From positions 62,001 through 126,000 of the forward strand of contig BPHZ01000007.1 of NCBI GenBank assembly GCA_026003835.1: a stretch of 64,000 nt of DNA. Direction: 5' to 3'. Below are positions 26,890 through 35,269 of this stretch, piece by piece (within the stretch, counting starts at the first letter, position 1; every line of letters begins with the position of its first letter). The stretch is from Herpetosiphonaceae bacterium (lineage in GTDB: Bacteria; Chloroflexota; Chloroflexia; Chloroflexales; Herpetosiphonaceae). Under the pieces are notes generated by a model. It was given only the letters and a program-made list of their open reading frames with translations. It ran no database searches and was not told where the DNA came from. Made by a program: the position numbers and the translations under genes.

Positions 26890-28095
26890 CTACGTACGCA
26901 CGCTCTCCACCTGGGAAAACTGCTCTTTTTCCTTATACTCAACAGCGGCGTGGGATGCGATCAGGACCGGGCATGGGGCGGAGCGCAGCACGCGGCTGCT
27001 TATGCTGCCCATCAAGCTGCGCAGAGCGCCTTGCCCGCGGGCGCCCATAACAATCAGATCGGCCTGTTTGCTCCTGGCGACGCGAATAATCGCCTCGTCC
27101 GCCGGCCCCTCAAGCAGCTCGCGCTCCGGCAGCAGGTCGGCGACGAGAACGGCTGCCTGCTCCAGGAGTTGCTCGCCTTGCGCGATGCGTTCTTCAATTG
27201 CAGCACTTAAGTTTGGCTCGCCCAGCGGCTGGCGAATTGGCTCAAAGGCGTGGACGAGAGTAAGCCTGGCGGCGTGCTGGCGAGCCATCTCAGCCGCCAG
27301 CTCCAGTGCGTGCCAGGCTTCTGTAGAACCATCGATAGCGACAACGATGGAGCGGAACGGTCCGCGCTGCTCTTCCTGCTCCTCCGGTAGATGCTTCAGC
27401 TCCGCGTGCAGCGGGTCAAGATCCACAATAGCGTATGATCCCTCTGCCAGCGAGCCGGGGTTGACGACCAGCGTCCCCTCGATAACCTCGATACCACGGC
27501 CGGATGCCGGACCGCCAGTGAAGACCACGTCCGGTTGGTGGACGCGCAGGAGCCAGTTGAGGCTTTCGAGGCCGACATGGTGCTCCCCCTCGCGGTCGAT
27601 ATGGTTGCCGCGCGGCGGGTTGGCAAACAGAAAGATGCGGCGCCGGGCGAGCTGGAAGAGTGGGTTGAAGTTGGCGATGTGCTCAAACGCTGCGCGTACT
27701 TCCCACTCGGCAAAGGCGAGATGTTCGCCGTCGCTCACCGCTCCCTTGGTGAGCAGCCCGCCGAAGCCTGCAATGACATCGCTACAGCCAAACGGAGCGG
27801 CGGTGCGATGGACCAGTACCAGACTGGTTTTGCCACGATGGGCACGCACAGCCTGGAGCAGGTGCTCCAGCGGGTAATCGCGCTCGCCTGGGATCAGGTA
27901 GACAGGTCGCCCCGGCGCTGTGAGCTGTTCCAGCACAGCGCTGAAGGCCGCAGGTCGGGCGCGCAGGTCGATATCCGGCGCAAGCAGGTTGCCCAGGACG
28001 ACGATGGTATCAACCAACTGGTCGCGCATACGATCCAGGATCGCTTGTACCTGATCGTTGCGACCGGCCAGATCATGAATGACAAGGATTCTCAT
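26890..28095 (-). CDS. Degenerate metallophosphoesterase fused to a universal stress domain
   Basis: This is a 401-residue cytoplasmic protein. Residues 1-235 follow the YfcE/MPE fold (RILVIHDLAGR, VVLGN, IPGERD, LVLVHRT, VVNPGSLAEGSYAIVDLDP). Residues about 250-390 are a Usp domain (RSIVVAIDGSTEAWHALELA, VMGARGQGALRSLMGSISSR). Most metal ligands of the first domain are changed: DxH has become DxA, GD is GN, GNH is GER, and the GHxH site is GGPA; one lone His (LVLVH) remains. The Usp ATP loop looks intact. So a catalytically dead sensor domain on a Usp is likely. The ATG at 28095 follows GGGGAGG. The stop codon forms the loop of a five-pair hairpin. Confidence 0.8.
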   Translation of the reverse strand: MRILVIHDLAGRNDQVQAILDRMRDQLVDTIVVLGNLLAPDIDLRARPAAFSAVLEQLTAPGRPVYLIPGERDYPLEHLLQAVRAHRGKTSLVLVHRTAAPFGCSDVIAGFGGLLTKGAVSDGEHLAFAEWEVRAAFEHIANFNPLFQLARRRIFLFANPPRGNHIDREGEHHVGLESLNWLLRVHQPDVVFTGGPASGRGIEVIEGTLVVNPGSLAEGSYAIVDLDPLHAELKHLPEEQEEQRGPFRSIVVAIDGSTEAWHALELAAEMARQHAARLTLVHAFEPIRQPLGEPNLSAAIEERIAQGEQLLEQAAVLVADLLPERELLEGPADEAIIRVARSKQADLIVMGARGQGALRSLMGSISSRVLRSAPCPVLIASHAAVEYKEKEQFSQVESVRT

Positions 28096-28346
28096 CATAA
28101 CCTCCCCTGGTGCAGAATAACGGTACCTGCCCAGAAATCTTGTCCGGGTGGGCATTTCAGGCGGCGCAGCTCATGCCCGGCCACGGCCGGTGCGCTAACG
28201 AAGCAGATATCAATCTGAGAGCTGCTATACTGCTGGTTCTCTATAGCCCTATCGTACGCGCTATTGCCCTCCGGTTCTGAAACAACCTGTTCGCACTGGG
28301 GAAAGAATTCTTCACCTGTTGACAGGGCTGCCTCGCTTCCTGATGC

Positions 28347-28760
28347 TCAACTAGCCTTAGAGTCACTATCCGGCGCTGAAGCGGGCATCTGCCCGTTACC
28401 AGCAAACGTGTTGCAGAGCCGAGTGACGAGCATGGATAGTGGCGCCGGCTTCTCCAGGTAGGCGTCGATCTGAAGGGACCGGAGCTCCCTTTGCAGCGCC
28501 GGCGTCGGCGTCGAGGCAAGTACGACGATGTATGAGTGTGGTTGCCGTGTCTTCAGTTGCCGAATCAACGTTGCTGCGCTCAGGCTGTATGGCACTGGAT
28601 CGATGATGAGCGCATCCGGTAGCTGGCGCTGGATCTCTTCCCATCCTTCCGCAGGCCCTGGAACAACAAGCACCGTTGCCTCAGGTAGCCCGCGCGCGAT
28701 ACCTGCAGCAGTGATCTGTGCGGCGCTTGAATCGGGATCAACAATTAAAATATGCGGCAT
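28347..28760 (-). CDS. Receiver-domain protein without output domain
   Basis: This is a 137-residue receiver-like protein: HILIVDPDSS at strand 1, acceptor position in ALIIDPVPYS, Thr/Ser in VVLASTPT and Lys in YLEKPAPL. The acidic pair is VDPD instead of the usual DD, and the region after the acceptor is unusual (PVPYS), so phosphorylation may be altered. The tail is Ser/Asp-rich. GGAGGAACG precedes the ATG. It is divergent from a histidine kinase 180 bases away, which makes that kinase a candidate partner. Confidence 0.75.
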   Translation of the reverse strand: MPHILIVDPDSSAAQITAAGIARGLPEATVLVVPGPAEGWEEIQRQLPDALIIDPVPYSLSAATLIRQLKTRQPHSYIVVLASTPTPALQRELRSLQIDAYLEKPAPLSMLVTRLCNTFAGNGQMPASAPDSDSKAS

Positions 28761-28868
28761 ACGTTCCTCCGAACACGGCTTTTACCCTGTTCTAGAGTAA
28801 ACCGGATGCGGCTGTGGTGGTGGGGATCATCCTCAACCAGAGGTGTTAACATTTCCACAAGACTTAGA

Positions 28869-28896
28869 TTGACTTCCCTCCAATGCCGGGTATGAT
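28869..28896 (+). promoter_or_regulatory. Promoter of the histidine kinase gene
   Basis: TTGACT at 28869-28874 and TATGAT at 28891-28896 are separated by 16 bases. Transcription would start near 28903, shortly before the proposed translation starts (GTG 28917 or ATG 28941). Confidence 0.6.
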
Positions 28897-28940
28897 AATA
28901 GAGCCGTGCAAAATATGTGCCGGATGAGTTTTGGTGTTCT

Positions 28941-31253
28941 ATGCCAGAGAGAACGAAAACTGAAGGGCGAAGCGCTGACGAGCCGGCCGGCAAGAGCCCA
29001 GCCTTTGTCCATAACGAGCCAGCGAAAATCTTCAAGGTACAGGCAGACTCCATCTCCCGCGTTCTGCTTGAGTCAGCCCCTGATGCAATTATCATCGTTG
29101 ACGACCACGGCCGCATTGTGATGGTCAACACCCAGGCGGAGCGCTGGTTCGGCTATGACCGCCAGGAGCTGGTTGGGCAACCCATTGAGATCTTGATCCC
29201 GGAGCAGTTGAGGGCGATCCATGAGCGGCACCGTGCCGGCTATACTGCCGAACCTCGCACGCGGCCTATGGGCGTAGGGCTCGACCTGATAGCCCGGCGG
29301 AAGGATGGCAGCCAATTTCCAGCTGAGATCAGCTTAAGCCCTGTTCGCACAGATAGCGGGCTGCTGATCACCGCTGTGATTCGCGATATCACCGAGCGCA
29401 AGCGCGCCGAGGCTGTGCTGCAGCAGAAGACCGGTTTTGTGCAGCTGTTGCAGGCGGCGGCAGTTGCGGCAAATGAGGCGACGACAATTGAGGAAGCGCT
29501 GCAGTTTGCTCTGGATCTCATCTGTGCCCACACGGGTTGGCCTATCGGCCACGTTTACCTGCTCTCCGAGTCGCCATCGAGGGCGCTGCGCTCGATGCAG
29601 ATCTGGCACCTGGACTCGCGCGAGCGCTTTCACATCTTCTGTGAGATCAGCGAGAAGATGACCTTTGCGCCGGGAGTCGGTCTCCCTGGCCGGGTTCTGG
29701 TGACAGGTAAGCCGGGCTGGATCGAGGATGTCACGCAGGATCCGGAATTTCTGCGCGCCGAGGCTGCGATCGCCTGTGGGCTCCGCTCGGCGTACGCCTT
29801 TCCTGTGCTGGCAGGCGCCGAGGTCGCCGGCGTGCTGGAGTTTTTCTCCGGCGAAGCTGTGATCCCCGATGCGCCACTGCTCGATGTGATGGCAAATATC
29901 AGCACACAACTTGGGCGCGTGGTCGAACGCAGGCGGGCCGCTGAGGAGCTGGAGCGTCAGGTGCAGCGGCGCACAGCGCACCTGAATGCGCTGCTGCAGT
30001 TCAGCAGCGAGCTGCTCCTGGCGCGTAGTCTCGACGCTGTCCTGCAGCGATCGATCAGCCATGCCATGGCTCTGGTTCCCGACGCTCAGCGCGGAGCGAT
30101 CTATCTCTATGATGCCGCGGGCGATCAGCTGGCGCTGCGTGCCAGCGCCGGCTTCGACCAGCTGCCGCAGATGCGTATCCCGGTTGATCTGGGGTTCATT
30201 GGGATTACCTTCACAAGGCGGCGCCCCTGTCTCTGCAGCTCAACGGTGGAGTTTGAACTGATCATGCCCGAGAGCGAAGAGTGCAGACGCATGATGCGCG
30301 CTCTGGGGCTTGAAACACTGCCGACCGGCGCTGTCGCATTTCCGCTCCTGGCTCACAATACGGCAGTAGGCGTGCTGCTGCTGCTGCGTGAGCGTGGCGA
30401 CGGGCCGTTTGCGGTTGAGTCCCAATCAACCCTTGAGGGACTGGCGAATCTTACTGCTGCGGCAATCCTTGAGGAGCGCAGCCGCCATGAGGCGGCCACA
30501 CTCTCGACGCAGCTGGCTTCGCTTGAGGAGCAGCAGCGGCGCATGGCCGAGCGGCTGAGCCTGGCCGAGGTGAGCATGCTCCAGACAGCACGGCTTGCGG
30601 CGATGGGGCAGCTCGCCGCCTCGATCGCTCACGAGATCAATAATCCGCTCTATGCTGCTCGCAACGCGGTTTTCTTGCTGGAGGAGGATGTGCCGCCTGA
30701 GCTGCGGAACTCTCCTTACCTGACCATGGCGCGCGAGCAGCTCGACCGTATCGCTCGTATCATCGAACGGATGCGAAATTTCTACAGACCGTCGCGCGGC
30801 GATCTTGCCCCGTGTAACCTCAACCAGATCCTTGAGGAGACGCTGGAGCTGGCGGGCCTTAACCTACGCCACGGGTCGATTAAGATGATCTTCACACCGG
30901 CGCCGGATTTGCCGATGGTGCTTTCCAACGGCGATCAGCTCCGGCAAGTGTTCCTTAATTTGATCTTGAATGCGATAGAGGCAATGCCGGATGGTGGAAC
31001 GCTGACGGTGCGTACGGAGAGCCGCGCCAGCTTTGCTGTTGTGGAGGTGCAGGATACGGGTATCGGCATTCCTGCCGAGCTTCGCTCGCGGATCTTTGAG
31101 CCATTCTTTACCAGTAAGCCAGGTGGGACCGGTCTTGGGCTTGCTATTAGTGCCCACATTGTTACTCAGCATGGTGGACGAATCGAGGTGGAGAGCGAGG
31201 AAGGGCAGGGCACGACCTTCCGTGTGATCCTGCCCTATGAATCGATCCCTTGA
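28941..31253 (+). CDS. PAS-GAF-GAF sensor histidine kinase
   Basis: This 770-residue protein is cytoplasmic, with no transmembrane segment. Domains in order are PAS (about 40-165; LLESAPDAIIIVDDHGRI, ending RDITERKRAE), GAF (about 175-335), GAF (about 350-510), a short coiled coil, HisKA with H564 in ASIAHEINNPLYAARN, and HATPase with N, G1 and G2 boxes (LNLILNAIEAMPDGG, VQDTGIGIP, GGTGLGLAIS). The paired GAF domains recall redox or gas sensors such as DosS, but no haem ligand can be assigned. GTG 28917 is an alternative start; neither start has a strong ribosome binding site. No adjacent regulator has a DNA-binding domain. Confidence 0.9.
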   Translation: MPERTKTEGRSADEPAGKSPAFVHNEPAKIFKVQADSISRVLLESAPDAIIIVDDHGRIVMVNTQAERWFGYDRQELVGQPIEILIPEQLRAIHERHRAGYTAEPRTRPMGVGLDLIARRKDGSQFPAEISLSPVRTDSGLLITAVIRDITERKRAEAVLQQKTGFVQLLQAAAVAANEATTIEEALQFALDLICAHTGWPIGHVYLLSESPSRALRSMQIWHLDSRERFHIFCEISEKMTFAPGVGLPGRVLVTGKPGWIEDVTQDPEFLRAEAAIACGLRSAYAFPVLAGAEVAGVLEFFSGEAVIPDAPLLDVMANISTQLGRVVERRRAAEELERQVQRRTAHLNALLQFSSELLLARSLDAVLQRSISHAMALVPDAQRGAIYLYDAAGDQLALRASAGFDQLPQMRIPVDLGFIGITFTRRRPCLCSSTVEFELIMPESEECRRMMRALGLETLPTGAVAFPLLAHNTAVGVLLLLRERGDGPFAVESQSTLEGLANLTAAAILEERSRHEAATLSTQLASLEEQQRRMAERLSLAEVSMLQTARLAAMGQLAASIAHEINNPLYAARNAVFLLEEDVPPELRNSPYLTMAREQLDRIARIIERMRNFYRPSRGDLAPCNLNQILEETLELAGLNLRHGSIKMIFTPAPDLPMVLSNGDQLRQVFLNLILNAIEAMPDGGTLTVRTESRASFAVVEVQDTGIGIPAELRSRIFEPFFTSKPGGTGLGLAISAHIVTQHGGRIEVESEEGQGTTFRVILPYESIP

Positions 31254-31279
31254 TGGTTTATGGTTAAGAAGGGCTCGAT
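31241..31279. terminator. Hairpin at the end of the kinase gene
   Basis: Arms 31241-31251 and 31269-31279 form an 11-pair stem with one mismatch around 17 bases. The stop codon TGA (31251-31253) overlaps the top of the first arm. The convergent Usp gene ends four bases beyond it, so it may serve both. Confidence 0.5.
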
Positions 31280-31282
31280 GTC

Positions 31283-32257
31283 TCATACATCGACCGGCTC
31301 CTCCTGCTGATGTTGCCTGATCTCACCGGCAATGGGCTGAGGTTCTTGCGCTCGGATAAGCAGGACTGGCAGTTGTGCCGCCTGTATGACCCTGGTAGCG
31401 ACGCTGCCGTACCACAAGCGCTGAATACCGCCGCGGCCATGAGTTGCCATAACGATCAGGTCAGTCTGGTTTGTCTCGCTGCGCTCTAAAATAGCTCTGG
31501 CCGGATCTCCGGTATTCACCCGCGTCATCACCCGGAAGCCCTCGCCTTCAAGCTGCTCCGCCACCCTGGTGAGATAGTGGATCGCTTGTGCCTGCTGATC
31601 GTGCAGGAATGTGCTGATCCTCGATCGCGATACCCCTTCATTCTCGGCGAGCAAATCGTCGAACGACTGTGTAACGGAAAGGAGCAGGAGTGTTGCGCCG
31701 GTGGCTGCGGCGATACGCCTGGCCTCGTCAAGCGCCTGCTCCGCAAACGGCGATCCATCCAACGGCACGAGGATGCGTTCAAGCGCTGTGCTTTCCGGTC
31801 TATCCGGCAGAGCATTCTCGCGGGCGCGCACAAGCAGCAGGGGCTTTGATGAGGCGCGTAAGACCTTCTCGGCGACGCTGCCCAGCACCCAGCGCTGCAG
31901 CCCACTTCGCCCGTGGGTCGCCATCGCAACCATGCTGATCGCCGGATCATGCTCGATACGCGTCACAATTCGCTCAGCGGGTTTTCCCTCCTCTATCTCG
32001 AACGAGACGGGTAGCCCGGTAGCCCTGAGGCCATTGGCGATGGAGGTCAGGTAGCTGCGGGCTTGAGCGACGGCATCCATCCAGTGGGCATCACTGCGGA
32101 TCGATGGAAAGCCGAGAAAGTCCTGTCCTATGACTGGGCCTATCACACGCATCAGAGTCAGAGCGCGGCCCGTAGCACGGGCCAGTGCTGCTGCCGGCGG
32201 TAAGACCGCCTCCGCCAGGGCGGATCCGTCGAGAGGTACGAGAATCTGCTGTTCCAT
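31283..32257 (-). CDS. Tandem universal stress protein
   Basis: This is a 324-residue cytoplasmic protein made of two Usp domains (about 1-145 and 160-310). Each starts ILVPLDGS and ends with an ATP-loop-type segment: MATHGRSGLQRWVLGSVAEK in the first and MATHGRGGIQRLWYGSVATR in the second. The first Gly of the classical motif is Ala in both. A closely similar paralogue lies at 42.6 kb. ATG 32257 is preferred to an upstream start, with GAAGAAGGGG ahead. Confidence 0.9.
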   Translation of the reverse strand: MEQQILVPLDGSALAEAVLPPAAALARATGRALTLMRVIGPVIGQDFLGFPSIRSDAHWMDAVAQARSYLTSIANGLRATGLPVSFEIEEGKPAERIVTRIEHDPAISMVAMATHGRSGLQRWVLGSVAEKVLRASSKPLLLVRARENALPDRPESTALERILVPLDGSPFAEQALDEARRIAAATGATLLLLSVTQSFDDLLAENEGVSRSRISTFLHDQQAQAIHYLTRVAEQLEGEGFRVMTRVNTGDPARAILERSETNQTDLIVMATHGRGGIQRLWYGSVATRVIQAAQLPVLLIRAQEPQPIAGEIRQHQQEEPVDV

Positions 32258-32775
32258 GACACGCCCCTTCTTCAAGCTATACGTTACCGAGCAGTTTCTT
32301 TCCGTGCTCAGTGCGATCTCATGTGTTTACCCAGGGCCATGGCAACATCGCCGTATGATCCCTCCCCAACAGGCAGAATGAGGGGTGGAGGACACCCCAA
32401 GCCCCCGTTGTTCACGTCGCTGCCCGATCCCCGATCAGGGTGTGGACGGTGCCATGGCCCTGCTGTTTACCTGTCTGTGTTGAAGTATAGGTGGTGATTT
32501 CCTGCGGAGAGTAAAGCAGTTGCAACTGGCGATGGAGAATTGTTGACGTTCTCTGATAGGATTACTGGTGACGCCGCCGACCTACGTCAACGAACGTGAT
32601 CTGCGTTGTGGCTTCGATCGTTCTGATTGTAGGCGCAACAGCGTGGAATGTACGAGTCGATTGCTTCACCTGGAGTGAGCAATCGACCACTGTTCGCCGC
32701 GGTTATCGAGGGTATCCGATAGTTCCAGCAGCGGGCCAGAGGAGGCTACGACCCGCTCCAGCGGGAGAGAGCTAT
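32258..32775. other. Long intergenic region with inverted repeats
   Basis: This 518-base gap lies between the starts of the tandem Usp gene and the end of the VIT-type transporter gene, both on the minus strand. I see no credible gene. It holds a small GGGGTG/CACCCC hairpin (32382-32398) and a larger one at 32656-32687. The promoter of the Usp gene should be near its left end, but I cannot place it. Confidence 0.5.
32656..32687 (-). terminator. Hairpin downstream of the VIT-type transporter gene
   Basis: GTCGATTGCT (32656-32665) pairs perfectly with AGCAATCGAC (32678-32687). Three more pairs (CAC/GTG) form inside after a one-base bulge. It lies about 90 bases past the minus-strand stop. There is no U-tract, so terminator function is tentative. 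Confidence 0.4.
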
Positions 32776-33555
32776 CTAGCCTGGCCCGGCCGGGTTGAGG
32801 CCGTGGAGCAGAGCGCCGACGAGATAGGCAACGATGCCGGCGAGCCCGCCTATAACCAGCATCTCCAGGCCGCTGATGAGGAAGTTGAGCCTGGTTATCA
32901 GCACTTTCGCCGCACCAAGCCCAAAGAGGGCCAGCGCCGACAGAGCCACCGAGATAGAGAATGCGAGCGTCGGCTGTATTGGGATGATGAGCCCCAGGAC
33001 GTAGCTGAGGAGGGGCACGCCGCCTATCAGGACAAAGGCGGCAAACGTGAAGATTGCGCCGAGCAGAGGGTGGCGGCTATCCTCGGAGATCTGCCGATCC
33101 TCGGTGATGAGCGCCTTGATCCAGCGCCAGGGATTCGCAGTTTGAATGGCTACCATCTGGGCGGCATCGCCAGCGGAGTAGCCTTGGCTGAGGTAAATCT
33201 CATACAGCTCCTGGCGCTTTTGTTCAGGGGCCTGTTCGATCTGCCGGTGTGCCTGCCGCCGCTCATGTTCGTAGTACTCACGCTCGCTTTTTGAGGCGAG
33301 ATAGCGGCCCGTCGCCATGGAGAAGCCATCGGCGAGCAGGTTTGCCATCCCCAGGATCAGCACGATGTGCGCTCCAAGCTGTGCGCCGGCGACACCGCTG
33401 ACGATCGCAAAGGTGGTTACGATCCCATCCAGCCCGCCGTAGACGACATCGCCAATATAGCGGTAGCTTTTCGTGCTGATCCTCTGCCTCGCAGACGAGA
33501 GAGCCCCTTGTTTGTTGGGCGTCTGTAGCTTCGGACCGGAACTCGATAGATTCAT
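32776..33555 (-). CDS. VIT1/CCC1-family iron/manganese transporter
   Basis: This is a 259-residue membrane protein. After a polar N-terminus comes YIGDVVYGGLDGIVTTFAIVSGVAGA, the first family helix with its Asp and Gly pattern, then GMANLLADGFSMATGRYLASKSE with the metal-binding helix residues. A cytoplasmic Glu-rich helical segment (EREYYEHERRQAHRQIEQAP, followed by EQKRQEL) corresponds to the family's metal-binding domain. Three more helices end the protein. The family moves Fe(II) or Mn(II) out of the cytosol. GAGGAGG lies 11 bases before the ATG. Confidence 0.9.
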   Translation of the reverse strand: MNLSSSGPKLQTPNKQGALSSARQRISTKSYRYIGDVVYGGLDGIVTTFAIVSGVAGAQLGAHIVLILGMANLLADGFSMATGRYLASKSEREYYEHERRQAHRQIEQAPEQKRQELYEIYLSQGYSAGDAAQMVAIQTANPWRWIKALITEDRQISEDSRHPLLGAIFTFAAFVLIGGVPLLSYVLGLIIPIQPTLAFSISVALSALALFGLGAAKVLITRLNFLISGLEMLVIGGLAGIVAYLVGALLHGLNPAGPG

Positions 33556-33572
33556 CGTTGGTTACGCCTCCT

Positions 33573-34994
33573 CTATGGTTGGAGAATCTCCTCAGTCTCG
33601 CCCTCGATGGCAATGCGTACTTCCCGCACGCCTGGAAATTGCAGCAGCGTTTTGCTTATCTGCTGGCGGATGAGCATCACGCGCAGCGATCCTCCGCCAT
33701 AGGCCCGCAGCTCCTGAGAAATGTTAGCGGTCGCTACGCCATCCTCAATGCTTAGACTGAGCAAGGTCACCCGTGGCCCCCAATCGGGCTCGCGCGCGTG
33801 GAAGCTCAGTACCTCCCAGGGCGTGGGCAGCGCGGTGGTATAGCCTGCGGGGTTGGTTGGCGGCGGCCCCCAGAGCAACTCCTCGATTGCGGCAGCGCCG
33901 ATGCGAGGGGTGCGGGCGACGCGAGTCTTGACCGGCTTTACCGTCTCTCCGTCGACCAGATACACCTCGATCTCCTGTGTTTCCTGGTCGTTGGGGTTGA
34001 CAACAGTTATTTGCTGCCGGGCCATCAGGCCATGGACGCGGTTGTAAAGCTCAAGTGTTGCCTGCTGAGTAGGCGGATGCTGCGGTGTCGTTCCTGGCGC
34101 CCAGTCCAGACTGTCGATCATGAGTCCGCGCATGTCCTCGCCACGAAGGGTGACGAAGGAACGCGTAAGGGTGGTGCCATCCTGCCAGCGCAGGGTGGCA
34201 TAGACGACCTCGCCGGGCTCGGCGACGCGCGCAAGGATGTGAAGCGGCAGCGTTACGCGGGCATTCGGTCCAGGCTGCTCAACCCACCCGCTCAAGGTTT
34301 TGGTCATGTCAGCGCCAATGTTGCCGCGCTCAACCTGCCAGCCGGCAGGATTGCGCATATCGTAGGTCAACACAGTGCGCTCAAACGCCTGCATAAAGAT
34401 GGTGCGCGTCTCGCCGTCTTTTAGCGTCGTGGCTGTAAAGGTGTCGCTGATCGGCAGGCCAAAGGCATGCAGCCATCCGGTAGGAAAGAGATCCTGGCGG
34501 TTCATATAGGCCCAGAAGTAGGGTGCGACGATATAGCCGGGAGCGGGGCGGAGCTGCGGGTCGAAGGGGATGAACATGCCGTCATGGACTCCGCGCGTGC
34601 CGCCGGTGAAGCCGGGAGGCGGCGCGTGGCGGAGACTCGGATCGGCTGCGGCCTTCAGGTCGGCATAGGTGATACTGGTGTTATTGACCGCCATCCCCGG
34701 CGCACGATCCATCAGTTCGATCGTCAGCAGACCTTCCATGAAGGCCCAGTTTGGATCGTTTACTTCGTGACGATGATCTTCGAGACGGCCCTTTTCAAAA
34801 TATTGGGCAGCGTACCCGTTGACCTGCATAAGACCGGTGAGCGGGTAACCGAGCAGGCGAATTCCATCGATCCGCTCATAGTAGTCGCGAAACGGCTCGG
34901 CGACTGGCGAGATCGAGCGGGCCGTGCCAAGGGGAAAACTGATTGCGATCAGGGTAAGGATCGCAAGCCAGTGCAATCGGTTAGACACAGGCAT
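33573..34994 (-). CDS. Secreted repeat protein with C-terminal GerMN domain
   Basis: This is a 473-residue exported protein with signal peptide (residues 8-26). A copy of the LLGYPLTG...QYFEKGRLEDH repeat (about 30-95) and a second, more diverged copy (about 165-245; FWAYMNRQDL, HAFGLPISD, FMQAFERTVL, ERGNIGAD) lie in the N-terminal half. Residues about 345-465 form a GerMN domain (IEVYLVDGETVKPVKTRVAR, AAIEELLWGPP, VATANISQELRAYGGGS, PGVREVRIAIEG). GerMN proteins bind cell-envelope components; spore germination is not implied. ATG 34994 follows GGAGG by 6 bases. The stop is 18 bases before the next start on the same strand reading, close to the transporter gene. Confidence 0.78.
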   Translation of the reverse strand: MPVSNRLHWLAILTLIAISFPLGTARSISPVAEPFRDYYERIDGIRLLGYPLTGLMQVNGYAAQYFEKGRLEDHRHEVNDPNWAFMEGLLTIELMDRAPGMAVNNTSITYADLKAAADPSLRHAPPPGFTGGTRGVHDGMFIPFDPQLRPAPGYIVAPYFWAYMNRQDLFPTGWLHAFGLPISDTFTATTLKDGETRTIFMQAFERTVLTYDMRNPAGWQVERGNIGADMTKTLSGWVEQPGPNARVTLPLHILARVAEPGEVVYATLRWQDGTTLTRSFVTLRGEDMRGLMIDSLDWAPGTTPQHPPTQQATLELYNRVHGLMARQQITVVNPNDQETQEIEVYLVDGETVKPVKTRVARTPRIGAAAIEELLWGPPPTNPAGYTTALPTPWEVLSFHAREPDWGPRVTLLSLSIEDGVATANISQELRAYGGGSLRVMLIRQQISKTLLQFPGVREVRIAIEGETEEILQP

Positions 34995-35073
34995 GGTGTG
35001 CCTCCATTTGTACCATCGGCGTTCCAATATCAGGATAGCGGCACCACGCTCCGGACGGGTTACGATCGCTTCA

Positions 35074-35089
35074 CACCTGGTAACAGGTG
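35074..35089. promoter_or_regulatory. Palindrome between divergent genes
   Basis: CACCTG GTAA CAGGTG is a perfect 6-4-6 inverted repeat in the divergent spacer between the GerMN protein and the diguanylate cyclase. A TTCACCTGGGG half-site recurs about 20 bases on. It could be an operator; no cognate regulator can be named. Confidence 0.35.
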
Positions 35090-35269
35090 AATAACATTGA
35101 ATGTTTACGCTGCTTCACCTGGGGATAGCCGTCACCTTTCTGTCTGCCCGGCAATGGTTCTATGATGATCTCTTCACATAATGCAACCATTCTTTCTTTT
35201 TTAAGGATGGTAGGCTACGTGTAAAGTAAGGCCAGGGGATCATTGTTTTGCTGGATATGGAGCCAATCT

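Noticed and set aside
26162..27877. 571-residue plus-strand frame across the multicopper oxidase and MPE-Usp genes.
   Set aside because: It crosses two well-supported minus-strand genes, is low-complexity Ser/Arg/Ala-rich and has no start signal.
8019..34994. SpoIIM-like and GerMN proteins as signs of sporulation.
   Set aside because: Both families are common in non-sporulating bacteria, and no core sporulation gene is seen in the window.
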